From Sophora flavescens (taxonomy: Eukaryota; Streptophyta; Magnoliopsida; Fabales; Fabaceae), in contig JAUPTC010000015.1 of assembly GCA_030762895.1 (NCBI GenBank), positions 2,708,395-2,772,394 of the forward strand: a stretch of 64,000 bases of DNA. The letters run 5' to 3'. Position numbers and translations under genes: made by a program. Each line of letters opens with the position of its first letter. Within the stretch, counting starts at the first letter, position 1. The notes beneath the pieces were generated by a model. That model saw only the letters and a program-made list of their open reading frames with translations, searched no databases and was not told the origin of the DNA. Below, in pieces: positions 22,243-34,613 of this stretch.

Positions 22243-22628
22243 TACTATCCCTCTTAAAAAAAATTCGTCCTCGAAATTTCGTGACACGGAGCTAGACTGG
22301 AATGAAAGATCCCGAAGCCTTACTTTCACAAGAAAGTATTTAAAAGAATTTCACCAATCAAATAAGAATACAAGAATATTCTGTGCATAAAGATTCTTTA
22401 ACAAATTCAGGGAAGTAAAAATGTATGATCGGTACACTTTTACAAACATGAATCTAAGAAAGTTTCTCCTTTCGCAAGAACATAACAATTTTAAAAGGAT
22501 ATCAATATGACAAAATGCAGATTGGGTCACTCTCCCCCAATGGGAAAAGTAACTAGACTAAGTCTCATCGAGAAACTCGTTTTGTCAAGAAAGCGTCTAT
22601 CCCGAACAAAATAGGACAGCCAAACATA
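22243..22628 (-). other. Tekay-B 3' spacer and polypurine region
   Basis: Next to the LTR, the minus strand reads GAGGACGAA, a run of T, then AAGAGGGATAGTA. This matches the end of the internal region of Tekay-A and gives the polypurine tract. The remainder (to about 22628) has no recognisable pol sequence, so the deletion reaches to just before the polypurine tract. Confidence 0.75.
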
Positions 22629-23923
22629 CTAAATGTCATAGTGACCAATTGAATAGTTGAAATTTGAAACAATTATCTCATGATAATCACAGAAACAAAT
22701 AATTTCAACACATACACACACAATCCATCGAAACAAAGTATGAATTGTACCCGAATAAAATAGTGTAGGTAAGAGGTTACCTTCATGGTTTGAAGTTTCA
22801 GCTCCCCGCACACTATATACTCTACCCTCAGTCTTTGGCTTGACAGCATTGGTGTTATTGACAATCGATCCACGCCTTGGTGCATTACATTCCCTCGATA
22901 TGTGTCCCGCTTGACCGCAGTTGAAACATTGGACTCCTCCCAAGGGACAATTTGTAGACACATGTCTTGGGTCTCCACAATTGTAACATTTCCTAACTTG
23001 GCCTTGACTTTGGTTCCTCTGGCCTCCACTCCATGATGTAGAAGAATTAAAATGGTATTGTTGTTGATTTTGGTTATTTCCTTGGACTGGAAATAAGGTT
23101 TCTGCTGATTTCGTTCCTCTTTCAGATTCTGATTCTGGTTCTTGGCACGAGAGGGTCCTCCATTATTCCCCTTATTATCTTTTCCTTTTCTCATCTGTTC
23201 GATCTTCCGACTCATCTCAACCAACGCTTGAAAAGTTCGAAGTTGCAGAGGTAAGACAGATTCCTTAATCTCAAACCTTAAGCCCGCTTCGAACCTCTCT
23301 CACTTCCAGCTCTCATTGGGTTGTGCTTGAAAGAAACGGAAGTATTTGGCAAGCGATTCAAACTTAGCCGCATACTCTCCCACAGACATGTCTTGTTGTT
23401 GTAATCCCAGAAATTCCATCTCTTTCTCGATCCTAACACTCTCCGGAAAATACTTATCCATGAATCCAGTTCGAAAAACGTTCCAAGTAATATCTTGATT
23501 ATCCGCCTTTAAAAGTAGCCTGGCGCCTTTCCACCAATACTCCGCATCTCCCACCAGTAGAAAAGCAGCATAAGTGACCCTAACTTCTGCCGGCGTGACC
23601 ACTAACTCGAAAATTTTCTCCAGCTCCTGAATCCATAAGTCAGCTTTCTCATGATCAGCATCCCCACCGAATTGTGAAGGATTTTGGGTTCGGAACACAA
23701 TCAAAGCTTTGCCTTCCGCAGCTTGTAGATTCTGGACATTCATAGATGCAGTTTGATTGGCAATTGCAGCTGCCACATGTTCCATAGCCTGAACGACATA
23801 GCCCACTACACCCTCATAGTTCTCATTCATATTACCACGACCACCAATAGGACCACCTCTGCGACCACGTCCACGACCGCGTCCACGTCCTCGTCCACGT
23901 CCACCTTCTGATGCTGGTTCCAT
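22629..23923 (-). pseudogene. gag: gag (plus protease stub) of Tekay-B
   Basis: Starts MEPASEGG (ATG at 23923) with an Arg-Gly-rich N-terminus (GRGRGRGRGRGRR), probably RNA-binding. The capsid domain follows, with PSQFGGDADHEKADLWIQE, YWWKGAR and VGEYAAKFESLAKYFRFF. A TGA stop at 23300-23302 interrupts it at a position where Tekay-A has Cys. The frame continues with SRKIEQMRKG and then shifts once near 23085-23105. Two perfect CX2CX4HX4C knuckles follow: CYNCGDPRHVSTNC (22947-22988) and CFNCGQAGHISREC (22887-22928). The last recognisable piece is a protease stub in which the active-site segment reads FYSGTIH, with the catalytic Asp lost. Confidence 0.9.
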
Positions 23924-24092
23924 AACTGACCTGTAGAACAAAATCAGTTATACCGCAACCAGAAAATGAAACGTGCATTGGTGTATTAACACACACTACT
24001 TCTAAGAAGTAATTCAAACAAAACTTAACTCAGAGAAAACACAACGTCAACACAACAGACCTATTCCCCAAAGATCGCGAAAGACTCGACCA

Positions 24093-24104
24093 GCTCTGAT
24101 ACCA
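24093..24104 (-). other. Primer binding site, tRNA-iMet
   Basis: The minus strand reads TGGTATCAGAGC, 4 bases after the 5' LTR end. It is complementary to the initiator tRNA-Met 3' end and is the usual primer of plant chromoviruses. Confidence 0.88.
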
Positions 24105-24108
24105 CTAA

Positions 24109-27100
24109 TGTGACACCCTAACTCGGGTCATCACATGGTTACCTGTTTACGGAAATAAAACTTAATTTACTGGTTACTTTCGGAAAATAATGTTTTCTCA
24201 ACGTTCATCTTTTCAAAATATGGTGATAAATTTTTTTTCCCTTTTAATCCTCAAGACAACAACAACGAAATCAAACCACACATAATTACCTATTGTATAT
24301 AAGTTATACAACTATACTGCCTCATATATTTTCACATCTAGATCATTATCAGTTTAGTGACTCTCAAAACATAACATAACTCAATAGAACCTAAGCTGGT
24401 CGTATCTAACTGACACTACCATCAACCTGAGCAGCACAGCATGTCTCGAACTAGACAGCCTTCTCCTTTTGTAGAGATCTTATCCCTTGTGCGGCTCTGA
24501 TATGTTTGTAAGGGTGAGAAGCCAATATATGGATTTAACAAAATAACTAAATGCTCACACAAAAGAAGACACATATACATATACATAAACATTTCAACAT
24601 AAGCAATCCACATTATAACATAAAGTTTATCAATGGGTTCCACACCCCAAACATCAACGTTGGAAAACTATGCATGAACACTTCAATTCATCATCTAAAC
24701 ATTCACACTTAATCTCTGGAGACCCCCAACGTCATTTTAAAATGAGCTGATCAAGCTCAATTGCCAACAGAGGCACGTCGATTTTTGCCAACAGAGGCAC
24801 GTCGATTTTACCATAGCCCACTGTCCGGAACAGTGAGAACGTCGATTTATGGATTTTTTTTTCATTGCACGTCGATTGCCCAAGGCGTAATGAATTTCAT
24901 TATACGTCGATTTCCTAAAGGCGCAATGAATACGTCGATTACATGAATATCATAAAATACCCTGATTTCATTGTACGTCGATTGCCTTGAGAACAATGAA
25001 TTTCATTGTACGTCGATTGCCTAAAGGCACAATGAATACGTCGATTTCAGGTATATCATAAAGATACCATGATTAACAAATACGTCGAGACATGAATATC
25101 ACCAAGATATCATGATTAACCTCGTAGGCACGTCTGCCAAAATGCATGCAAGAAAACACTTTGTTCTTGTCGTTTTCTTTGTGTTCAATCTTTATTTGTC
25201 AAAGCTCTCAAAAGCTTATGACCCATCATCGTTTTAAACATCTTTACAACTTTTATTAACAACACAGGACCTCATAGCCCGAGTGCTCAATCACGAAGCC
25301 CTTAGAACTTGCAATCAGTCTTAGGTTCGTGGTGATAGAAAACATCATAAATCTTTTACCGTCGATTATTACGTCGTAAAGTAGACACATCGTCTACCTA
25401 CTAGACACCAATTCTATAACCTCATAAGAACACTAGTACCCCGACGTCTCGGTTACTAAGTTCCATATCGTCGTTTATGTCGTCAGTGAAAAACAAATCC
25501 AAAATAGGATAACGTCATAAGAACATTAGTACCCCGACATCTCGGTTACTAAGTTCCACACCACTTTCAACACGGTTGAATCAACTTTTGATTTTTGGAA
25601 ATTCTTTTCCAAGGTATAAATTCATTATAAAATCCTTAAATAATAAAAACTTAGTTTTTCACAAACCAATGAGTCACTTGAGGTTTAATTTTCTCAAAAT
25701 ATGCACTGCCGTTTCAAAATACATGCCGTTTACACTTTTCCAAATTTATCGTCAAATATTATTTTTAAGACTTTTAAGCCAAAAACTTAACTTTTCCACT
25801 TAATTAATTTTCTAAAATCATGATTAACTTATTTTCACCAATTACTTTTATAAAAGAATATTTTGTAATATTCCGGGTTTCTTAGGTAAAATTTAGCAGT
25901 GCTAAAATATTTTCACGGTTTCGCGCTCGTTGTGACTCATAATTCCCTTTTCCAGAAATAGATTATTAAAATAATAATATTTTCCAAAACTCCTCATTTT
26001 CCTCAAAATAAAATTCCTTTAATATTATATATCAATATTTTGCCGTTAAAACATTGAATATAATTTCCGTAGCTTCTTAAAGCTTTTATCCGATTAACTT
26101 TAATTGAGCACTGACCATTGTCAGGCTTCTCACACCTCAACCAACAGTTATATCACAGATATTTCCCAGGCAGATCATGCATCATAGCAGTATAATATAC
26201 AATTGCAAATAATTAAATAAATTAAACACAACTCCACACCAATACACAGATAAACCACACCACATAAATAACAAAACCAATAACCACAACCACATATAAA
26301 TCATATAAACCACACCACTAACAAAACCAATAACCACAACCACATATAAATCATATAAACCACACCACAAGCAAATAGTTATTAAGAAAAATCCCTCAGG
26401 TAAGCTCCCCTTACCTCTTGAAGACTCCTTGATGAACTTACAGATTCCTTCGAAATTTCAGTTACCTCATAAACGTCGTACTCAACTAACCTTCAACCAT
26501 TACAACCAAATAGTTACAACTCAAGAAACTAAAACATTCTAAACCCTAATACATAGTCACGGCCTCTAGGGTTTTTGAATGACTAAAACTTCTAATCATG
26601 ATTAAGTTATGGATTAATGATCCTTAATTAACCTAACTCATAGATTATCAACTAAACAACTAAGTTTCAAACTCAAAACTTCCTAACTATTTTACACATG
26701 TATTCGGCTTCAATAGGTTCATAAGGCTAGGGTTCTTAGTTTAACAAATCATCTTGGATTTATAAAGCATACTTACTAAAAACTTGATTTCTAAGATCAT
26801 CTATGAAAATCATGAACAAAAATTAACAAAACTCACCCACTTAGGGTTCGGCCAAAACAAATATTTTTGAGTAAAATATTCATTTTAAGAGACTAACATG
26901 GATTAGAGTGTGTAGTCATACATGCCATATAGAATACATGATCATACATGAAAACACATGAACAAAACTCTACCAACCTTAAGGTGATAGGTTCGGCCAA
27001 AGCTAGGTTTTCAAGAAAAAGATTTTTGATTACTTCATGCTCTTGGATTTAGATAGTAAACATGATATCTAGAAGATAGAAAGTAGTTTCATCATCATTA

Positions 27101-28477
27101 GATTTTCCTAGGATTTATTATGATTTTTCAAAGTTCTAGGGTTAGAAACTTGAAAATGATGAACAACCATGATATAAGCCTTGAATCAAGAAACTTACTA
27201 AAGAACATAGGCATAATTAAGAATCAAGATTAGAATTTACCTCTTGAAAATCAATGACAAAGGAAATCCAAGAACTTGCTTTACAACTTAGAACTAAGAA
27301 ACTTGGAAACTTTAGAGTTTTGGAAGCAAATGACAAAAGAAACTAAATGAAAAGTGAGAGTAGGGTATTTATAGTGAGAGTGGCGTCAATGTTGGAAAAC
27401 TCTAGATGATGGTGAGTTGTCATGTTCAAGGATCAAAATGCAATTAAGTTCTAAGGACCAAATTGCAAAGATTCCAATAGTTGAAGGACTAGTTTGCAAA
27501 TAGACAATAAAATGTCATGATGATGATTTTTGTCACATTAAATGCTATCTTATCTTTGACTTGGTTGGCTGATTTGATGAGTCAAAGATAGGTTAAGATA
27601 AACTCAAGAATATTTGAGAATAATCTAGAATGTTGAAGAAAAACCAAGAATGATGTAGAAAAGTGTGGAACATTCTAGAAAAATCTTGATTCATCCATCA
27701 AATGAGAAAGTCATCTTCTCTCATGGGCTTATGTATTTGGGCTTGACACATTTGGGCTTGGATTCATTTTCTTGTTTGTTGTGGGGCCCACTTGAAGATT
27801 TAAGCCTTTAAACTTAAGATAAGAAACTTAAATGGGCTTTACGGACTCAACTATGAACTAGAAAATTTTGGGCTTCTAAGCCACGACCCTTTAAGATTAG
27901 AAACAAGGATTCTAGCCCAATCCACTTGGAAAAACTTAAAAAAAACTAATTTAGGGACAAAAGGGTAATTTACAGAAAGTTCTGGGACTTAACCGTAAAA
28001 TTTCTAAAGTTTCTATTTAACCCTGAAAAACCTTCTAGACTTAAAAATATGATTCATCCCCTTGAATCATCTCAAAATCCTAAGTTAAAACCTCTATCGG
28101 CTCTTAGAAACTCTAATTTCCCTTCCGTCGTCTACCCGATTACGCTTTCCGCCCATAATACGTAAATTATTTTATTTTTTCTGAAAAAAAATTCTAAAAA
28201 TACAGAATTGTAGAAAATAAAATACTAAACTTAAGTCTTTCGTTCATGAATTAAAATTAGGTCTTTTGAGCAGTATTATCATACTGTCAATGGAATTCAC
28301 GGGCCGGGTTTCGCCTGACTTTCCAACCTAAATTTTAATCGTAGCTTCCTACATTCAAGTAGGATTGAGTGGTAAACTCCGTTTATTTAAAATAGTTTTC
28401 TAAGTCTCAGATAAAAATATAAACATAATTATATAAATTTCTGATATTAGAAAACAGCGAAAAGTCGGGGTGTTACA
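24109..28477 (-). repeat. 5' LTR of Tekay-B
   Basis: A 4369-bp direct repeat of 17872-22242; on the minus strand it starts TGTAACACCCCGAC and ends GGGTGTCACA, so one terminal base differs from the other LTR (GTTACA). It contains the same internal marks: the hairpin array (about 24772-25090), the duplication (about 26278-26367) and TATAAATA on the minus strand (27366-27373). Confidence 0.93.
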
Positions 28478-28482
28478 TTTTG
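28478..28482 (+). repeat. Target site duplication TTTTG (right) of Tekay-B
   Basis: Matches 17867-17871, directly after the LTR end at 28477. Confidence 0.93.
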
Positions 28483-28570
28483 TACCTACTATTACTAATC
28501 ACAAATTTCTTCATCCTTATATCTCCCTGCCCCGTACGCGATGACAGAAAACCCTTCTTCTTTCTTTTTT

Positions 28571-28576
<6 letters not shown>

Positions 28577-28612
<36 letters not shown>
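28577..28612 (+). repeat. TTTC microsatellite in Tekay-C
   Basis: About eight to nine TTTC units within a longer pyrimidine tract. Short reading frames across it are artefacts of the repeat. Confidence 0.9.
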
Positions 28613-28613
<1 letters not shown>

Positions 28614-30239
28614 TTCCTCCCTACTTCATCTTTCTCCTCCCTCTTCCTTGCTTTGCTCAGATCGACGCCACCCCTGCACCGCCACCCGGAGTCGCGCGAC
28701 CATCGCGTCTGGTTCACCCTGCTCGGACCGCCTCGCCTGCACTCAGTTTGGCCCTTCGCTCCGCCGTCTGACGCCATGTCCGCCACGGAGAGGAGCTTCT
28801 AGCCACTGTTCAAGGTGGTTTCAACCTCCTTTTTGTTAGTTTGAGATTCCATTCTCTTTTCCTTGAAACTTACCCATGTTTTTTTGGTCAAGAGTGTTAC
28901 AGAAACATTCAACCACTGTTAATGTCGTGCCGCCGCCGTCCTCATCCGCCTCCACCGCACCGGATCATCCTATAACCACCATCTCCTTCTTCCTCTTTGT
29001 CGGGTGAGTGATTTCCTCACTATACCTTGCCTATTTTTAAATTTTCCCAATTTCACTCTAAACCCTAACCCCAATTTATTTTAATTTCAGTTGTTAAACA
29101 TGAAATTAATTATGTTTTAAGCAATTGAGTTGTTGAATTAGTGATTTCTTGAACTGATTTCACGATTCTATGAGCAAATCTCATTTTCCTCAATTCCTCT
29201 TAAAACCCTGATTATTTTAAAGGAAAAACCAATATCGTTTTTCCTTAGTGAATTAATTATTTAAGTTGTACAAACTTATGTTTTGTGATGATAAGTTTCT
29301 GATTTTTGGTTGTACTTGCTATTGGCTATGTTGATGACCCATTTCCATCTATGTGGATGTGACGGTCATAGTTGAAGGAGAAGAGGGTAAGTGGTTGGAG
29401 CTATCTCGAAGTTGTTATAAGCGTTGCGAAGCATTAGAGGAACCCGGAATGAGTGATCCTTTACTTGTCTTCAAAGGTAAGGGGAGACTGCCTGAGGGAT
29501 TTTCGATGACTGCATGCTATTTGTGTTTCGTATTTGAGTTTATCTGTTGTGATGTGTGGTGTCAAATTAAATTGTAATATGACTGTTATGTGGTTTTTAA
29601 TGTTTTATGTGAAAGCATGATTATACTGTGATGTATGGATTATTTGTTGGTTGGTTGGTTGATTGACTGAGAAGCCTGGCATTGGTCAGTGCTCAATTAA
29701 ATTAAAGATAAAAGCGTTGAAAAAAAACTTGATGAGAAATTCAAAGGACTTGATTTATGGAAGAAAAATATTGAAAGTATTTATATTTGATGATGTTTTG
29801 GAGAAAAGAGTGATTTCTAAATAAATAGTGAGGACGACATCTTGAAAATATTTCAGTTACGTTGTCTTTTCCAAACATATTCAAAATAAGACGAAAAGTT
29901 ATTCTAAGAAATGTAAATGTCAAGGATATTTTAACAATGATTATGAAGAACTTTTGTAAAAGAGAAAATCATTTGATTTACAAATGACTTTATTTCCAAC
30001 GAAAAATACTTTAGAAAAGTATTTGACAACGAAAACTAAGAGGAACAATTTTATTATTTCAAATAGAAATGAGTTGGAAATGAGTTTACGAGGATTTGAG
30101 GTTGTTACGGAAAAAGGAGTTTTCAAAAGAAAACGGATTTGAGAAAAATGAATTTCTCAATGATTTGATGGTTTTATAAATGAATTTCAAACGAAAAGGA
30201 TTTCTGTAAATGAGTTTTACGCAATGGTGTTATTTCCGT

Positions 30240-33200
30240 CAAAATTCGACTCAAAATTTTACCCCAAACTCAAATATTAACCCCCAAAGCCCTAATTTTG
30301 ACCCAAAACCCTGTCTTAAACACAAAACCCTAATTCAAACCCTAAACCCTAATTCTAACCATATTTTATTAACCAAAACCCTATTTTTAACTGAAAACCC
30401 TAATTCAAACCCTAAACCCAAATTTTGATCCTAAAACCGAAATTTGACCCAAAAACCTAATTTTGATCCAAAACCATAATTTTAACCCAAAACCCTAATT
30501 CTAACCCTATTTCTGACCCAAAAACCTATTTTTAACTCAAAACCCTAATTCAAACCCTAAACCCCTATGTTTGACCCAAAACCCTAATTTTAACCCAAAG
30601 CCCAAATTTTAACCCAAAGCCCTAATTCTAACCCTATTTTTGACCCAACACCCTATTTTAAACCAAACCCTATTTCAAACCCTAATTTGGACACTAAACC
30701 CTAAATTTGACCCATAACCCTAATTTTGTCACGAAACCCTAATTCTAACCCTAAACCCTAAATTTGACCTAAAACCCTAATTTTGACCCGAAACCCTAAA
30801 TTTTGACCCAAAACCCTAATTCTAACCTTATTTTGGACCCAAAACCCTAATTTTAACCCAGAGCCCTATTTTTGATCCAAAACCCTATTTTAAACTCAAA
30901 ACCCTATTTCAAACCCTAAACCCCAACGTTTACACTAAACCCAAAATTTGACCCAAAGCCCTAATTAGGACCCTATTTTATACCCAATATTTTTAACTCA
31001 AAACCCTATTTTAAAAGCTAAACCCTAATTTTGATCCTAAACCCTAAATTTAACCCAAAGCCCTAATTTTGACTCGAAACCCTAATTTTAGCCCTATTTT
31101 TTACCCAAAACCCTATTTTAAACACAACCCTATTTCAAACCCTAAACCCTAATTTTGACCCTAAATCTGACCAAGAACACTAATTTTGACCCGAAACCCT
31201 AATTTTAAACCAAAACCCTAATTCTAACCCTAATTTTGACCCAAAATCCTATTTTAACTCAAAACCCAAATTCAAACCCTAAACCCTAATTTTGACCAAT
31301 AACCCTAATTTGGACCCAAAACCCAACTTTTGACCCAAAACCCCAATTTTAACCCCAAGCCCTAATTTTGACCCAAAACCCTAATTCTAACCCTATTTTT
31401 GACCCAAAACCCCATTTTAAACTCAAAACCCTATTTCAAACCCTAAACCCTAACTTTTACACTAAACCCAAAATTTGACCAAAAGCCCTTATTACCCTAT
31501 TTTGACCCAATATTTAAAACTCAAAACCGAATTTCAAACCCTAAACCCTAATTTTGACCCTAAACGCAAAATTCGACTCAAAATTTTACCCAAAACCCAA
31601 ATATTAACCCCCAAAGCCCTAATTTTGACCCAAAACCCTATCTTAAACTCAAAACCCTAATTCAAACCCTAAACCCTAATTCTAACCATATTTTATTAAC
31701 CAAAACCCTATTTTTAACTGAAACCCCTAATTCAAACCCTAAACCCAAATTTTGATCCTAAAACCGAAATTTGACCCAAAAAACTAATTTTGATCCAAAA
31801 CCATAATTTTAACCCAAAACCCTAATTCTAACCCTATTTCTGACCCAAAAACCTATTTTTAACTCAAAACCCTAATTCAAACCCTAAACCCCTATGTTTG
31901 ACCCAAAACCCTAATTTTAACCCAAAGCCCAAATTTTAACCCAAAGCCCTAATTCTAACCCTATTTTTGACCCAACACCCTATTTTAAACCGAACCCTAT
32001 TTCAAACCCTAATTTGGACACTAATCCCTAAATTTGACCCATAACCCTAATTTTGTCACGAAACCCTAATTCTAACCCTAAACCCTAAATTTGACCTAAA
32101 ACCCTAATTTTGACCCGAAACCCTAAATTTTGACCCAAAACCCTAATTCTAACCTTATTTTGGACCCAAAACCCTAATTTGGAACAAAAACCATAATTTT
32201 GACCCAAAACCCTAATTTTAACCCAGAGCCCTATTTTTGATCCAAAACCCTATTTTAAACTCAAAACCCTATTTCAAACCCTAAACCCCAACGTTTACAC
32301 TAAACCCAAAATTTGACCCAAAGCCCTAATTAGGACCCTATTTTATACCTAATATTTTAAACTCAAAACCCTATTTTAAACGCTAAACCCTAATTTTGAT
32401 CCTAAACCCTAAATTTAACCCAAAGCCCTAATTTTGACTCGAAACCCTAATTTTAGCCGTATTTTTGACCCAAAACCCTATTTTAAACTCAACCCTATTT
32501 CAAACCCTAAACCCTAATTTTGACACTAAATCTGACCAAGAACACTAATTTTGACCCGAAACCCTAATTTTAAACCAAAACCCTAATTCTAACCCTAATT
32601 TTGACCCAAAACCCTATTTTTAACTCAAAACCCAAATTCAAACCCTAAACCCTAATTTTGACCAATAACCCTAATTTGGACCCAAAACCCAACTTTTGAC
32701 CCAAAACCCCAATTTTAACCCCAAGCCCTAATTTTGACCCCAAACCCTAATTCTAACCCTATTTCAAACCCCAAACCCTAACTTTTACACTAAACCCAAA
32801 ATTTGACCAAAAGCCCTTATTACCCTATTTTGACCCAATATTTAAAACTCAAAACCGAATTTCAAACACTAACCCCGAATTTTGACCCTAAACGCAAAAT
32901 TCGACTCAAAATTTTACCCAAAACCCAAATATTAACCCCCGAAGCCCTAATTTTGACCCAAAACCCTATCTTAAACTCAAAACCCTAATTCAAACCCTAA
33001 ATCCTAATTCTAACCATATTTTTTTACACAAAACCCTATTTTTAACTGAAAACGCTAATTCAAACCCTAAACCCGAATTTTGATCCTAAAACCGAAATTT
33101 GACCCAAAAACCTAATTTTGATCCAAAACCATAATTTTAACCCAAAACCCTAATTCTAACCCTATTTCTGACCCCAAAACCAATTTTAAACTCAAAACCC

Positions 33201-34534
33201 TAATTCAAACCCTAAACCCCTATATTTGACCCAAAACCCTAATTTTAACCCAAAGCCCAAATTTTAACCCAAAGCCCTAATTCTAACCCTATTTTTGACC
33301 CAACACCCTATTTTAAACCAAACCCTATTTCAAACCCTAATTTGGACACTAAACCCTAAATTTGACCCATAACCCTAATTTTGTCACGAAACCCTAATTC
33401 TAACCCTAAACCCTAAATTTGACCTAAAACCCTAATTTTGACCCGAAACCCTAAATTTTGACCCAAAACCCTAATTCTAACCTTATTTTGGACCCAAAAC
33501 CCTAATTTGGAACAAAAACCATAATTTTGACCCAAAACCCTAATTTTAACCCAGAGCCCTATTTTTGATCCAAAACCCTATTTTAAACTCAAAACCCTAT
33601 TTCAAACCCTAAACCCCAACGTTTACACTAAACCCAAAATTTGACCCAAAGCCCTAATTAGGACCCTATTTTATACCCAATATTTTAAACTCAAAACCCT
33701 ATTTTAAACGCTAAACCCTAATTTTGATCCTAAACCCTAAATTTAACCCAAAGCCCTAATTTTGACTCGAAACCCTAATTTTAGCCCTATTTTTGACCCA
33801 AAACCCTATTTTAAACTCAACCCTATTTCAAACCCTAAACCCTAATTTTGACCCTAAATCTGACCAAGAACACTAATTTTGACCCGAAACCCTAATTTTA
33901 AACCAAAACCCTAATTCTAACCCTAATTTTGACCCAAAACCCTATTTTTAACTCAAAACCCAAATTCAAACCCTAAACCCTAATTTTGACCAATAACCCT
34001 AATTTGGACCCAAAACCCAACTTTTGACCCAAAACCCCAATTTTAACCCCAAGCCCTAATTTTGACCCAAAACCCTAATTCTAACCCTATTTTTGACCCA
34101 AAACCCCATTTTAAACTCAAAACCCTATTTCAAACCCTAAACCCTAACTTTTACACTAAACCCAAAATTTGACCAAAAGCCCTTATTACCCTATTTTGAC
34201 CCAATATTTAAAACTCAAAACTGAATTTCAAACCCTAAACCCTAATTTTGACCCTAAACGCAAAATTCGACTCAAAATTTTACCCAAAACCCAAATATTA
34301 ACCACCAAAGCCCTAATTTTGACCCAAAACCCTATCTTAAACTCAAAACCCTAATTCAAACCCCTAAACCCTAATTCTAACCATATTTTATTAACCAAAA
34401 ACCTATTTTTAACTGAAAACCCTAATTCAAACCCTAAACCCAAATTTTGATCCTAAAACCGAAATTTGACCCCAAAACCTAATTTTGATCCAAAACCATA
34501 ATTTTAACCAAAAACCCTAATTCTAACCCTATTT
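30240..34534 (+). repeat. Telomere-like satellite, 1.3-kb higher-order repeat (block 1a)
   Basis: Degenerate units of about 19 bp that mix CCCTAA/CCCTAAA with TTTTGACCC or TTTTAACCC. A recurring marker, AAAATTCGACTC, lies at 30241, 31568, 32896 and 34262, giving higher-order units of 1327, 1328 and 1366 bp that are nearly identical over their length. The left edge is a sharp junction with the Tekay-C LTR; the right edge is the LINE insertion. CCCTAAACCCTAA dimers occur in many units. A frame of 61 codons recurs once per unit and is not a gene. Confidence 0.95.
34526..34534 (+). repeat. Target site duplication ACCCTATTT (left) of the LINE
   Basis: ACCCTATTT ends the left satellite flank. The same 9 bases restart the satellite at 40483 after the poly-A tail, and other satellite units show the uninterrupted site (ACCCTATTTCTGACCC). 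Confidence 0.9.
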
Positions 34535-34613
34535 TGCCCTTTGAATACTGCCTGGGAAGATGATGAGACTGCTCTGCTAGGGTTTTGTTGTTGCATGAAA
34601 ATCTAGGGTTTGC

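Larger units (their letters stand above)
17872..28477 (-). mobile_element. Tekay-B: gag-only, pol-deleted chromovirus with 4.4-kb LTRs
   Basis: A 10.6-kb element on the minus strand. The 5' LTR is 24109-28477, the tRNA-iMet primer site 24093-24104, gag 22629-23923, a short 3' spacer follows and the 3' LTR is 17872-22242. TTTTG duplications flank it. The internal region is only about 1.87 kb: reading runs from gag into a damaged protease start and then stops, with no RT, RNase H or integrase. This layout resembles non-autonomous terminal-repeat retrotransposons with a gag domain, whose pol would come from a related element. Gag itself has a stop and a frameshift, so this copy is defective. LTR divergence looks like about 1% by eye. 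Confidence 0.92.
17415..30239 (+). mobile_element. Tekay-C: LTR, right end missing, interrupted by Tekay-B
   Basis: Starts TGTAACACCCTAG inside the Athila-2 integrase and runs to 17871. After Tekay-B (17872-28477 plus its TTTTG copy) it resumes at 28483 and continues to about 30239, where satellite begins abruptly. About 2.2 kb of Tekay-C is present. Landmarks shared with the other Tekay LTRs are CTTCAAAGGTAAGGGG near 29470, GCATTGGTCAGTGC near 29680 and GTGAGGACGA near 29829. No internal coding region or LTR end is seen. Bases 28610-28980 are unusually GC-rich, but I recognise no coding sequence there. Confidence 0.75.

Noticed and set aside
28480..28839. Possible host gene first exon in the GC-rich part of Tekay-C
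   Set aside because: The frame crosses a TTTC microsatellite and a transposon insertion boundary, both strands are open by composition, and no domain is recognisable.
29055..29075. CTAAACCCTAACCCC in Tekay-C as a satellite seed
   Set aside because: It is a single short match about 1.2 kb from the junction; telobox-like words are common in plant DNA.
31475..31660. A 61-codon frame repeated nearly identically at 31475, 32803, 34169, 41483, 45244, 46592 and 62021
   Set aside because: It is the satellite higher-order unit read in one frame; its composition simply mirrors the CCCTAA and TTTTGACCC units, and copies lost to small indels show no constraint.
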